A stretch of DNA of 64,000 nucleotides from Paracyclopina nana (taxonomy: Eukaryota; Arthropoda; Copepoda; Cyclopoida; Cyclopettidae), in assembly GCA_019096065.1 (NCBI GenBank), contig JAGUCH010000005.1, positions 2,356,001 through 2,420,000 on the forward strand. The letters run 5' to 3'. The notes under the pieces are model-generated. The model worked only from the letters and a program-made list of their open reading frames with translations. It was not told the origin of the DNA and did not search any database. Numbering within the stretch: the first letter of the stretch is position 1; every line of letters begins with the position of its first letter. Shown piece after piece: positions 1 through 13,100 of this stretch. The position numbers and the translations under genes were made by a program.

Positions 1-3000
1 ATCATTGCCGTCCTCGACGATGAGGATGAGGTGTTCTCCTACATCAATACCGGCGATTGGATCTCCTCGGAAGGCAAACAGCTTGATGAATATTTCGACT
101 TTGATATAACGAAGAAATTGGACGTTGGCGATCGAAGATTTCAATCGGCAAAGATACCATTGTATGGCGAAACAAAGGAGATCCGGATCTTTGTCCGTGT
201 AGAGGATGGTGAGCTGAAATTCAAAATCTATGCCCAGCTGCAAGTAACAATAAAATTATTTACAGGGACGGAGCAATATCGCATCGATCAGCAGCTCAAG
301 GAGTGGAACAAGGAGATGAGGAAGTTTTCACTTGGCTCTAAGATGGATGGCTACATAACCTTGGTCACCGACTACTTTGAAAAGTTTATGAAGGACTTCA
401 ATTATCCTCGCCGAGACAAAGCCACGAACAAGTTTTTGTTCAAGCCCTGGAACAGACTTTCGCTCCGTAGAGCAGGAGCAGTCGAGGTTGATGTGGCTTC
501 CGGATCAGATATTGAGAGATCAGGACCCTCGAAGACGGTGGGCACTCACATTCGGCAATTGGCTGCGTCTTCTTCCAAAAGAAAGCCAACTTCTCAATTG
601 CTCATCCCCGGCATGAATGAGCCCAAAAAGATTGAAACTGCAGAAGACCGAGTCCGTCTGATGAAGGCTACCAGGGGAATAACTCAGGAGGAGCTAATGG
701 ATCTGACCAAGCGCTATGTTCCTCAGGAGCTGGTAACGCCAGTCACATTGCCACCTAATGTAGTTAGCGTCAGTTATGTCGGCACTGCTAGTACATCAAG
801 CATCATTGATTTGTCAGCAAAATCTGCTCCGATGCCGTTGCCAAAGGCAACTGAGCCTGTGGCAATTCAAGTCGCTCCTGCAGAGGGAGGCTCAAATGAT
901 GAATTCGTAAATGTGTTTGCTGTAAGTCTCACTTCAATTTTGCTTCTCGATAACAAGCACTTAAATTGCCTTAACAACTTTTCAGCCGACAATGAAAGAT
1001 GTTCAGGCAGCCATGAGAGAAGTGATGCAAGAGACCAAGAATGAACTCTTGGTGGCGATAGACACCAAGCTTGCTGCTCATGGTCAAAGCATGACGACGC
1101 TGATTGCCGATCAAAAGGCCGAGATCAACCATCACATCGATTCCGAACTGGCCAAGGTCAAAAAGCTCATTGAGAACAAGTTCTTGCGAGTTGGAGTAAG
1201 TACACTTGTTAGAGTAATTGGATAACTCCAAATATGGCTTTTCTTGCAGCAAATTTCAAAGACCACAAAGGCGATTCAGGAGAAAGTTCAAGGAATGTCC
1301 TCTCAAGCATCATTTGGACCTGGAAGCCCCACGAAGTCGCACAAGATCAATGCCGATCTGAAAGGAAAGGCAATGAGCATCTTATTTCGGCCTGTGCCTT
1401 TTAAGCTGTGTGGACAACCTTGCGACGTTTTCTTTGCAAGTCATTTCGTGCAGGAGCAGATTGTTGACTATGTCTTTCCTGTCTTAAACAAGGCTGACAT
1501 TGTTGGCATTAATGCCAACATTGCGAAGGCTTTGATTCTTCCTCTTTTCACGCCCTATGCTCGTGCACATCTGATCTATGGAAAGAATCAAAAGTAAGTA
1601 CATTACATTTAACCTTTTCAATGTAGTTGCAGACATGAGCTACTTTTTACAGTTCCCTGAAAGGCCTTAAGTTTGCGAAGAGGCCCTTGCCGAGAGGTTT
1701 GTTCAACCTTGTTGAGAACAACCTTGTTGTCCGTTTATGCGAGAAGTTCTCCACGAGTGATGCAGTGGACATAGCGTTCATGAACGATCTCCATGAGACA
1801 TGCTCTCACCTGTTCAACACTGCAAGAGCTGCCTATCTGAACACTGCAATTAAGAATTGCAAAACAACAGCCGAGGCCGCTGAAGCTGTGGTTGACGAGG
1901 AGTTTGCATTCCACGAGGCCAATGCTCATTGCCATGACAGCAACTTTCAGTTGCCAGAAAGAGACGAAGTCTACCAGCAGATCTACAAACGGAACGAGTT
2001 CAAACTTCCTCGAGAAAAAGAAGCTATCGGCTTGCACAACCCTGGCAATAACTACCCGACAAGAGACAACATTTTCAAGAGCATGCTGCTAGACCATACT
2101 CATGAATGCAGCAGCGTTGAGGAAATGATCGAAATCATTTGCGTGGCTGCTCACTTGTGTGGCCAGGATTTCACAAGCCTCACTTTTGACAAAATTCCTG
2201 ATATGCCTAATGTAAAGCTGACATCATTTTCTCTTAGCATAACGAAGTTAATATGACTTTCTTTCAGCTTGAAGAGACGTACAGAAACGTTGCCGACAAC
2301 ATTTTGAACATCAACGATTTGATCGAGAGGTATTCTGTGACTGCTCGAAAGTTCTTGCCGGAAGTAACTCTGAACGAGAAGTTGACTGCCAAGCAGGCTA
2401 AGGTGAGCGCTGGGCCAGTGACAAGACGAAGTGTGGCTGCCAACATCAAAGAGCAAACACAGCAAAAAATGTATGCCTTGTCTCAAGAGTTTGCTGATGA
2501 TGATAACAACGACGTTCCTGGAGGCTCCATCTATGCTGAGGTAACAATTGCATTCAGATGGTTAAAGCAAAAGTAACTGCAATTGTTGTTGATAGAATGT
2601 GGAGTCCGAGTACACAAGCAGTGACGAGACAGAGAAAGAGACTGTTGAAGAAACTATTCCCAACACTCCTGCTTTTGTAGTTTACAATAGACGTCGTGCT
2701 GCTTTGGCTGCTGAAAAGGAGATGAGAAATGTCCTCCAAAAGCAGAAGAGTGCTCCAGCATCTGTTGACCAAAACCCTCCAGTAAGCCCTCTTAAGAAAT
2801 AACGCAGTAACAAGTCAAGTTTCAAATGTAGCTCCTTACATTATCCCAGCTTTTATTTGATAGATAAACTATCTATTTATCTATAGATAGACTTTTAATA
2901 CCAAGTTTTAGCTAGCACGTCTTTTTCATTCCTTTATCTCTTCATTTCCAGTCGGCGAGTATCCTTGATTTGAGCCGGTCCTCCACTCTCCATCCAAACC

Positions 3001-3050
3001 TTGACCTTCCTGGAGAAATTTTCAGCCCATCTGAAGAAGAAGAAGACTAA
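1..3050 (+). CDS. Unrecognised multi-exon protein with coiled-coil exon, 5' end outside window
   Basis: Reading frame is open from base 1, so the gene starts upstream. Exons with matching phases: 1-921, 986-1195, 1250-1593, 1653-2211, 2268-2540, 2596-2781 and 2952-3050 (TAA). The 986-1195 exon is amphipathic and rich in K/E/D/L/I, like a coiled coil. The two exons at 1250-2211 encode the most globular part, with conserved-looking Cys and His (for example CGQPCDVFF near 1420 and AAHLCGQDF near 2150). The tail is acidic (SEEEED near the stop). The last intron may be retained: reading on from 2781 gives VSPLKK and a stop at 2802, a shorter C-terminus. I do not recognise the family. No signal peptide or membrane segment is visible in this part, so an intracellular protein is the simplest guess. 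Exon structure is well supported; function is unknown. Confidence 0.75.
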
Positions 3051-5207
3051 ATTCTTTTATGATTAACGATTAATTAAAGTGCAAAATTGCAACTACAATG
3101 ACATGACAAATACAGTATGAAATAAGTATATGTAGTAAAGCATGTCCATTTCAATTTTATTGCCATATCGAGGCTGCAACGAGGCCGCGAGGTCAAAAAG
3201 GATCAGCATTTGAAGGTATCAAATTCGTAAAAAACTTCTCCATTAACTCAAGACGTAAAGCAGTAAAAAAGTTTGAATCGATCGCTTCCATTGTTGTTCG
3301 TTCTGATACGGTACAATACCGGTGTTTTTTTTTGCAACATTTTATGTACAAATAATGTATTTAAAAAGTAGTTGAAATGTAGTAAAAACAGCTGACATCA
3401 ACATTTCTTTCTAACATTTCAGCGGCATTTTTATACCATAGGAGCCGATATTTTTTGAGATAATGGAGTAAATTAATGTCCATGTTTTCCGTGCGACAGC
3501 TGCAATTCTCACTCAAATTGGTCAAGTGGGGATGTTGCCTGAAACAATTTCACGTCGTTACCAGACGAACGAGGGTTTCTCCTCCGTGATGCAAAATCCA
3601 ACTTGGCTTGAATCGCAGCTTGAAAAATTGAGCATTTTGCGTAAGCCTTTTTTATGCTGGCTTGGCTTGCGTGGGTTCTTCGGGAGAAATTTGGGCCGAT
3701 GCAAAAAAGGCCACCTCTCGTTTTTGTGGGCTGAATTTTTCTTCTTGGCTGGCCCAGTGTGTGTCGTTGTGCTGCTTCAGCTCTTGCAAGGCTTATATAG
3801 AAAAAGTTACCAACTCATCGCTCACACTATTCACGGGTTGCCACCATGATGTCAAGAGAACAGACAACCAAATACAGCTTGAGATTCATAAATGGAAATC
3901 CCATTTATGAATTCACCGGAGATTTTAAATGCAGATTATCGCTGCTGCTGCTACCGCCGAATGACTTTTTGCAATGAGCTGCAATTTTGGAAACCTCATT
4001 TTACGCGCGGAATCTGCAGTTTTGCGCCCAGCGAAAGGAGGAAAATTCTTTGAATTCCAAATTATTGTCTTGGCGTCGTCCGGAATAAGCTCACGATCTG
4101 GAACATGAAAAACGAAGCTACGTTTCCTCGGCAAAATGCAGCAAAAACGTAGCGTACGGCATTGAATCACTTTTTTCCGAGCGCCTTTTTTTCGCGTTCC
4201 GATTCCCATACATTCGATTTGCTTTGCTTCTTTTTGCTTCATTTAGTCACGTCGGGCATTTCCATGCTGCATAACCTAAAATGAGAATTTCTGGACTTTT
4301 TGCGCTCGCCACTACCTACGAAGGAATTATAATCAGTTAATTTCATGCGAAGGATTGCCAAAGCGCGCGCTGAAGAAGCGTTAGCAAATTAGAATGATTT
4401 TCATGCTCGATGAGATTTACTCGTCGGAAAATATTTCAAAAGAGAGAGTTACTCGTGCCCTGGCAAGAATAAGGCTTAGCACGCTTTTTCCAGCCTATAT
4501 TGGCACTCAACCCGTTCGATTTAACCTCATCCGTAACGAACCGAGACACAAAAGATGAGGCATGCGGGCGAGGAGGAGGAAAAAAAAGACCTTTGTCATT
4601 TACAACTTTCAAATGCGCGAGATTAGGCCGCATGCAGCATAGGTGACGAGGGCCTTCGAGCGTTTCGCATAATCCCCCTTTTCTGGCGTAGAGTAAGAAC
4701 TAAGAAGTCAGTCATGAAACTTGGATGGAAGGTGGCTTATCCGCGAGCGCTTTTCGTAAACGGCGAATTGATAGGCAGAGCGTCTAACGAAGCCATTTGT
4801 GGAGCATTTCGCGTTTACCACCTGCAAAGCCAACAAATGAGCACCAATAGGTCATAATGGACCCTCACAAAGCCATGCCATGACTCCCCGTTTTTCGAGA
4901 TATGCCCCATAAAGCCATTAAGCTTGACCCATTTCGAAGCAATTAACAGCCCGCCCAACCACGCACGCAAAGCTAATATTAGCGCAAAAGCGGGAAAGCC
5001 TTCGACGAGTCGCACTACATTACGCTGGTATATACGCATGATACTACCTCAAAATGGAGCAACGTTGGTCAAAGATAGCACGAGCAGGCCGGGACAAGTG
5101 CAATTTGTCGGAAAACGTGGCGCAAATTTGCCCTTGACACAACCTCAAATGCTAATCATGGTTAGTTCGCGCGTTGAAATCTCCGGCAGTTTTCTTCTGT
5201 AAAAGAG
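3051..5207. other. Intergenic DNA, no gene recognised
   Basis: Short open frames only, none with coding character or splice structure. From about 4.0 kb the base composition shifts to CpG/GC-richer DNA. Confidence 0.6.
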
Positions 5208-5515
5208 TTGCTTATCGTAACTCGGGTCACTGCACGCTACGAAATGCGCGGCCACGTGGTTTCTCCTCGCGGGTCCGTGGTTCGAATCCAACTGTTGCTG
5301 CTTACCATGCCGACGACCCCCAAGCCTCGGCCCGCACAATGGGCGTCCGGAGCGCATCATCGGCGCGCTAGCGAGCTGCATGTGCGCGCGCGCGCGCGCC
5401 TGCTCGCATGCGCCTGCTCGCGCAGAGTTAACTGTACTAGAACCTGACCTGAGCCCCCAAAAGTAAGCTATGCTGTTGCCGATCACGACACAAAACTTCT
5501 TCTTCTTCTTCTTCT
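5208..5515 (+). repeat. Possible tRNA-derived SINE with (TTC)n tail
   Basis: A perfect RNA polymerase III B-box, GGTTCGAATCC, lies at 5279-5289. A weak A-box-like GGCCACGTGG lies about 20 nt upstream (closer than in most tRNAs). The segment runs into a CTT/TTC simple repeat at 5496-5515, as in many SINE tails. A (CG)n/(CA)n-like stretch sits at 5380-5400. No clear target-site duplication was found. It could also be an old tRNA pseudogene. Confidence 0.35.
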
Positions 5516-8500
5516 ACATCCAAGAGCTGGAGCCGCATGCCCGCTTTTTGGAACGAGGAGCAACTTTTACCTTGCTTCTTCTTCTTCTTCCACGCTTCGC
5601 AGCTGCTTCAGCCGGTGGCTGATGGAGGCTCGAAAAAGTGCTCATCATCGTTCTGGCCGATGTCGATCGATTTTGGGGACTTTCTCTGGGCGCGCGGGGG
5701 TGGCCGATTAACCGGAGCGTAGTTGGCAACGAAGGCGAATTATGCGTCCAATTAATCCGCGAGCTTAATTGGATCTTGCGGCGCCTGGCATCGAGGGCTG
5801 GCGGCTCTGCAGCCACGAAGTAGGGAGGGCGAGCTGGAAGATTGGGTCATTAGTCCCAGACGTCCGTGCGTAGTGCTCGCCATTTCCAGGGGAAGGCGGT
5901 AAATCATGGTCACTCTCGAGTCCGAACGCTCGGCTTCGTTCCTTAATGCAGCGGATCAATGCGTCCTCCGATGCCATGAGGCAATTATCGGGCGAAATAA
6001 TCTTGCTATCTGCAGCCGGTCTGGTTTTCGAGCCTTAGATGCCTATCGAACTGGTTTTCCACCTTCTCGCCGCTTCTGTCTCCGGCCCACAGCTTCATAT
6101 TGTTCTCGACAGACACCCTTTGCCACATGGTGAATCCAAGATCGAAAAGTCTCCGTGGGCTTTCAACGTTGGATTTGGAAGAATTTGCTCGTTAATCTTG
6201 CGCGGAGCTCATTTGCATTTCTCTCCCTTTGATGGATCACGTTCGGACCTAATTGGCGCAAAAACTCGCGAAGTTGCAAATTGATCGTTTGCGCATTTGC
6301 CATGTAGCTCGAGCGAGCAGTATCTTCGAGAACCAGGGGAAAGCGCGATCATGAGTCATCGGGGACCGTTTCGGCTTTAATTTTTGCCAATAAAGGCCGA
6401 TCTTTGCCAAATCGTTTCCGACGCTCTCCGCCCACCGTGCGCGCCCAAGACTTTTTTAGCCCGGTTCCAACCATGAAAATCAGCATAGCATGGACACCTT
6501 GCTTACTCCAATGAGCAAGGCATGTTATTCCGGGCTGGCTCGCGCGCTCAGCCGCACCATGCTACGCCGGTCAATCGTGCTCGCGCTACGCTTATTTTGT
6601 CGTTGGAACCGGGCTTTTGCGTGGCCCTTGGAAGCAGAAGAAGAAGAAGCTTCGGAAATCCGATCGCTCGCCGAGCCGAGGAAAAAGGAAAAAGGAGGCG
6701 AGCGCGCATCTTTCGCCACCGTGCGCTATGCGACGATGACCGTCTTCTTTTGCCGAGAAACAAAGCTCCGGAGCTCAAATGGCCTCTTCTTCTTCTTCTT
6801 CTGCTTTGGCAGATGTTTTGCATTAAAAATGCCATGATCCTCGCTCGGCTAAATTGGAAAAGCAATCACGACTCTTCGATGGAGTCGCAATTTATGGCGA
6901 GCATGCCTCGCTCGTTTTGATGCTCTTTGGGGATTCAATTTTCGTGATCCGCTCCGCATAAGGGCGCGGGAAGCGCCCCAAAAGCGGGATTTTTTTACCC
7001 CGCGACTGCCCCCGTTTTCTCAGCTGCGCCAACAAAGCAACAATGAAAAGAGCTCGAGCCCGGCCCATAACAATGCCACACTGGGCGGAATCGCGGAGAG
7101 GTCGCCGATTAACGCTTTCCCGTGCGAAGAGGCAAAAATGTCTCATGTCTTCGATTTCGACCTTGGAACATTTCGGCGTTGAGGTCGACTTTTGACCCAC
7201 TGGCGAGAGCTGCGCGCCAGTGTGCGCATGTGCGTTGCTTTTGCGCTACTGCAGATGGCTTTGGCTGCCTCGCCGAGCCGCTAAACTATGGATGGGAAAA
7301 TTCAACGGGCGGACAAAGGAAAAGCTCGGGATTTTTGTTCGCGAGCTTTTGGGGATCAATGGGGGACATCATCCTGGACTCGGAAAAAAAATGCCAGCTC
7401 GGAATCGGCAAATTCCGCGATTCAATTCCCCATGAAAAATGACGACGGCAAACAAACTGGAATTTTCATACCCTCGTCATCTCGCTTTCGGCTTTCCCGT
7501 CGCCGTTTTGCCACACGCGGCGCTTTTTTAATGCGTAATAAAAAAGGTAAACAAAGGGCCCACGTGGGAATGACAGTTTTCCGCCAAATGGCAAATGGCC
7601 GATCGCTGACAAAATGGACGACAGCGCCGTCAATGCGATTTGCGCCATTAATCCAAATGCTGATTGATAAGCGAGCCAGCGACGAAAATGAATGACGAGG
7701 ATTCCATTGCTTATCATCCCATTTGGCGCAAAAATGCCACGGAGAAACAGTCGCGATGTTGCCCTTCCAAAATGAAGATTTTCAATTTTCATGCGCACCG
7801 TGGGGACATTGATCAATCGAAAATAACAAATTAGCGCACTATCGTCATTTGCAGCATTATTTACATTTTTTTGCGGCATTTATTCTACCGTGTCGTCCCG
7901 CGTGGGAATGTCGCTGAAAAATTCGGCGACAAAAGGATGATCAATTTCTCGTTGTTGAAGAGATGCGGAGCGAAATCTGCATTTTCATTGTTCCTGCACG
8001 ATTTACGAGAAAGCGGATCATCATTGAGTTTAACGCTTCACATGACAAACTTTTAAAACGCCAGAAATGATTTTAAAGCCCTGGAAATTGAACACGATGC
8101 ATTTCGACCAGACTCTTCCCAATGGACGCGCCGATCGGGTCATGGACTACTATTTTGAATGGTAATGCTCGAGGAGGTCCATTAGGAGAAATAAATTGCA
8201 GCATCTGTATTTTGGCACCTATACATTTATTTTCCGGCTGCGGTTTCTATTTTCGAGCGGCAGCAGCAGCAGCAGTCGCCATTTTGAGCGCGTCTTCGTT
8301 TTCTCGAATTCTCGTGGGAAATCAATTTAATGACTTCTTCCCGAATCCGAGCGAGACTGCAACAATCATACTGGGATAATTATTGACCTGATTTTTGCCC
8401 GAGACAATTTTCCTTCTTGGAAGAATCCATAATTAATAGTCTTTGTCGCTGCGGGAGTCCCCTTTTAAGCATCTTTCCGCTGCTACAGCGCGAGAAATAT

Positions 8501-9961
8501 CGCATCAATTCTGTGATGAATCGGTTCCATCCATAAATTGGGGATCTTTTTCTCGACACCAAGCCTGAAACAAAAATTGAACTGCAGCGCATTTAAAATA
8601 GTTTGCCTCTTTTTCATTGCGATGCCACCTTGTAGCAGCAGCATATCGTTAATGATTTATGCCCCCCTTCATGATTTAGAATTTTCCGAGAGTCATCGTG
8701 GAACACAAGTATCATCAAATCCCCACCAACCCTCTTTTTTAGACCGCGCCGTGCTTCAGCATAAAATGGTAGCCATTTATTTAGCCATTAACTTGTAATG
8801 GAAGATGCTAATCTTCAATCAAGTAGAACTCATTATTGCGATTATGGCGTCTAATGTGGTTGGTGGGGCGTTTGTTTGGCTAGCAGTGCGGATCTGGTCG
8901 GGATGCTTGTGCCTCGCTAGATTGAGATCATGATCATATTTCTCGCCCGCAACTGCTCTTGTTCTTTGCAGAGTTGATCGCCCAAAATTGTAAAAGAGGC
9001 CAATTTTCGAGAGAAAAAAAAGTCCCCAATATTGGATGTGTTTACCCGTTATCAGCCCAGAAAGTAATCCTTTAGCTACTAATCTGCGCCTTGGATTCTC
9101 GGGGTCAGCTTCAGCCCTTTTCACCTCCTTCTTTCTTGTGGAAATACGATCGGCGTTTTTTGGCTAAGAAGCTTAAAAATGTGGAAAAAGGGCAGTAATC
9201 CGTACGTCGCGCTAGACTTTACAGGGTGTGCCAATCGTGATGGAAAGTGACACTTTGATGGCCGAGGAGAACAATAAAGGCGGTTTTTATAGGATTCGCC
9301 GGGTCCTTTTTACGAGCCTGTTTATTGTAGCTTTTTTAACCGGTTCCATCATTTTTGCACGAGCTCGATTTTCTTTGAATCCGACACGGTTAGATTTTAT
9401 GAGAATTAAACATTGTGAAAATTGCATCATGATCATCTCACCAGCAACACGGCTATTTTTTGCCCATTACTTCCCGATGTTGTCAGTAATGATGATCATA
9501 CCGAGCTGAGAAGAGAATGAAGGCACACAGGAACGTGCAAAAGAACTGCCTATTTGCTCAGTGGAACAACGACGATGGGCTAAGCCTCTTTTAGGCTCTT
9601 TCCAGCAGCTTTGGGCGAAATTTGAGTATTTCACTCCAGCCCGGTTTAACTGTTGATTTTTGAATTCACAACGTACAAGTAGCTTGAACTTGAATGACAT
9701 AGCCTGTATTGGTGTGCATTAGTGTAGGTAGTATAATAATTATGGTCCACGCACACACGGTGGGTTCACACCAATAAAAGGCATAAAAAGAAATTGCGAG
9801 TTTCTAACAGAGTCATAAAAGGCAGAAATTAAAGTGCAAAAAGTAACCTCCTGTGATGTTTGTCATTATCCAGAAAAAAAACGCCTATATTTTGCTGCAA
9901 GTTTGATTTTTTCCTTTTTAGTTTAGGTTTGAAAAGTCATCTGGAGTTGACCCAACTATTA
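5516..9961. other. Intergenic, GC/CpG-richer block then AT-rich DNA
   Basis: About 5.5-8.1 kb is clearly richer in GC and CpG than most of the window and has many overlapping chance open frames on both strands, none with splice-linked partners or recognisable domains. After 8.1 kb the DNA returns to AT-rich. I see no gene. Confidence 0.5.
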
Positions 9962-10130
9962 GGGCGTTCTCATATCGCAGTTTGGTCTAACCAAAACTGA
10001 TTTTAGTTAAACCACGCTGATTCTGGTTAAACTAAACACTACAAGAATGCTGACTTTTGTCCGGACAAAAGTCAGTTTGGTCTAACCAGTATCAGTTTTG
10101 GTTAAACTAAAATGCGATATGAGAACGCCC
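9962..10130. mobile_element. MITE (Tc1/mariner-type, TA target site)
   Basis: The element starts GGGCGTTCTCATATCGCA and ends with the exact reverse complement, giving 18-bp perfect terminal inverted repeats. It is flanked by TA on both sides (9960-9961 and 10131-10132). Pairing continues inward as imperfect repeats of GTTTGGTCTAACCAAAACTGA, and the centre holds a perfect palindrome around GTCCGGAC (near 10049-10070). The 169-bp length, TIRs and TA duplication fit a non-autonomous Tc1/mariner derivative. There is no coding capacity. Confidence 0.85.
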
Positions 10131-13100
10131 TATTTTATTGGGCCTTGGCAATCACGGCAGCTGAAGCTACGATTGTAACGGGTTCACCCTTTTTCCCAGA
10201 CCTGTCAATCTCATCTCATCTTCGTTGCCAAAAAAACCTTCTACGTTCAATGGAGCAACAAATGAGTTTCTCCGAGTGTAATCATTATTTTCGCAATTTG
10301 CCACCTAGTGGGTGCTTGTCACAATCCGCAAATTCACTCCCTAGAGATAACCTGTCAAGTGTCAACCAGTCTTATTTTTTTGGCCGTAATGGATTTCTGC
10401 ATCAAGAAATCAGCCTCGTATGCCATTTATCCATCCATCAAACTTGATTGAGCACGTGGCTTCGCGAAATCCACAGAGCTCAATAAATTCAAAACAAACA
10501 AAAAAAACCTCGTTCCTTTGTTATGCTGTTGCCTTTAATTTTATTGCAGCATAATATGCGATCTGTAGCATAGCATGCGAGCCTGCAGTGAGAAATAAGA
10601 GATGAAGGAGTGATAAAAATCCTCCAGGGTGATTGTAAGATGCAAAGAAATGCAATTTGAGATTCACAGTTATACAATTCATATGCCAAGAAGAGGTGTC
10701 AAGAACCACCTCAATTTCACTTCAAAAGAATTGCAAGCTTACTCGGTAAAAATCCATGACCTACTCTCATGGGCAATGATTTGACATGGTTTTGCATCAG
10801 CCTCCATGCCATAAGCCTGTGGTTGTTGTACTTTTTTTCATTTTATGGTAAATCTTGCACCACGTAAGAAAAAAATGCGCGCACTCAAGTTTCACTTTGA
10901 GGGATTCGTAATTGCTCAATGCAACAATTGGTCAATCTTATGCACCATTGCTAGACGTTAAAAATTATTTTTGTTTCAACAAATGCCTGCCAAAAAACTG
11001 ATCCTTTACTTTTATGTCAAAAAAAAAAACGATCATAGCACCTCGGGGGACTTCCGGTCTTTTGTAAATCGTAATTGGACACTTTCTACGTTTAAACGCG
11101 CGGACAAAAAGCATGAATGACAACTAGGGCAAGCTACGTATTTGTCGCTTTGAATACGGCCGAAAGCTGGAAAAAGTTGATGATTGTGGGTGTGAGAAAA
11201 ATCGCTGCCAACTTGATTGATTAGACGTCGGAGCAATGACAAGCTCAGTCACTGCTGGTTGCTATTGAGCTTTCAAACTTGTTGAAAAAATGGCACAGAA
11301 ATGTGAAAAAGGCGTTTGTTGTCTCCTGATGATTTTATCAGATAGTTGGATTTTACTGCTTCTTACTTTTGCGAGCAAAACAGTCCTGTCCAGTCACAAA
11401 GGTGTCAATTTCTTGCTCCTAAGGTCAGCAACGTTATTGCGGAAGTCATGAATCTCAAACAAAACAAGTTTTTCAAAAGAAACTTGGAAGAAGAAGAAGA
11501 CCAGCTGCAAAATTCAAGCATTGCTCCTTTGAAAATTTCCCGAAATTTCCTCATTTTCCATGATTACAAAGGCTGAACTCTGGATAAAGTAGGCATAAGA
11601 ATTGAGAAGGCAGCAAAGAAATTATCCTGTTATGGGTATTTTTCCGAGCCCAGTTGCCCACTGTGGCCTTGGTGATGCGCGCGGACCACCTTTTTGTGGT
11701 TTTGGCATCATAACAATTTTGTAGCTAGAATTTTGCGAGAATTTAGAGTCTGGTATAGCATGGCTTTGACATGTGTACAGTTACATTCCGAAACTCGGTA
11801 GAAGAAGAAGTTTGCTTCAGCGCTAGCAAAGCACAAACAGAGTGCACAGCGTGCGCACTTGAGTCTGGTATACCAACCTTATGTGCTACCCTGGCGGAAT
11901 TGGGATGAATCATTCATTTTTTCTTCATCTGCTGCAGTGTGCTCAAGTTGACAAATTATTGTTTGCTTTTCACCACTTGATGACCAAGAACTGGTTTGTT
12001 GTTGTAAAAAGTAAAAAAAACTTGGCTGTTGTTGGTCTAGAACGAAAGTTATGATGCAGAAAAAGAAGCCGTCTGATAAGCATACTTGTTTTGGGTCAAT
12101 TCTGCGCGGCGCCATCTAGCGGCGAAAAAGGAAAACAAAACATCTACGCTGCCCTATACTTAAGCTTGTACTGCGTGGGTAACCAGATGATTACCTCGCA
12201 TTATATTCCATGCATGAAAAGAGCCGAAATTTCTTGCTGTAATCACTTTTTATTTGAATAATTTTAACTGTACGTTGCTTCCGGTTGCTGGCAATATAAT
12301 CGCGTATAGTGTGCTATAATCTGTTACATGCTCTCCACGATGCAAAACGAGGAAACGTGAACGCGCTGTTTTTATTATCGTGAGAAAAATTGACAATAAA
12401 ATGGCGTAATTATGCTATTTGTTCCGCAGTGGTCTAACCACTTTTCTTTTTTGTTGCTTGCATCGTCGTCGTGGCCCAAGATGGATTTTCTTTCAGCATT
12501 CCAAAATGGCGTCTCACCCCCACTGTGCATGAATTCCATTGTTTTTCTCGGGATTAAATTGGATCATCCCATCGTCGTCGAAAAATGCGACAAACTAATT
12601 GTGGATGAGAGAAAATTGCTGAGTTGCAAAACGATCGCTGTTGCGTGTATAGTTGTTCGCGGAAAACCGAGGCAATTAATTGAAATGGAAACTGCACTTC
12701 CTTCTAATCTCGGTTTCTGCGAAGCCTAATTAGCGCAATTCAAGAATATACGCGTTCGTTTTCTTTAGAAACGACGAAATTGGAGATTTGCTCGATAATG
12801 GAGCCCGTCAAAATCTCATCTACCGAGAGAGTTTTTCTTTCATTTGAAGAGCCCTCTAAAAATCCACTTTAATCTAACGAAAGTAAAAAAGGTGCATTTT
12901 TAACGATGGGCCACCAGAGGGGACCATTTTTGATAAATATTATCCGAAGTGCACGCAAGAAAGATGCAAAATGCACCGTGCTTTAATTTCCATAGCATAA
13001 TTATTGTGTAATGCTCTCTTTTCACCGAGGGCCGTAAAAGGGCCTTAAAAAGGGCCATAAAATTCAATTTGGAGCCAGACATTTTGCGCTCTGGTTCTTC

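Noticed and set aside
243-264. GTAACA...TTTACAG, an intron-like 22-nt stretch in the first exon
   Set aside because: Far too short for splicing, and the frame is open straight through it.
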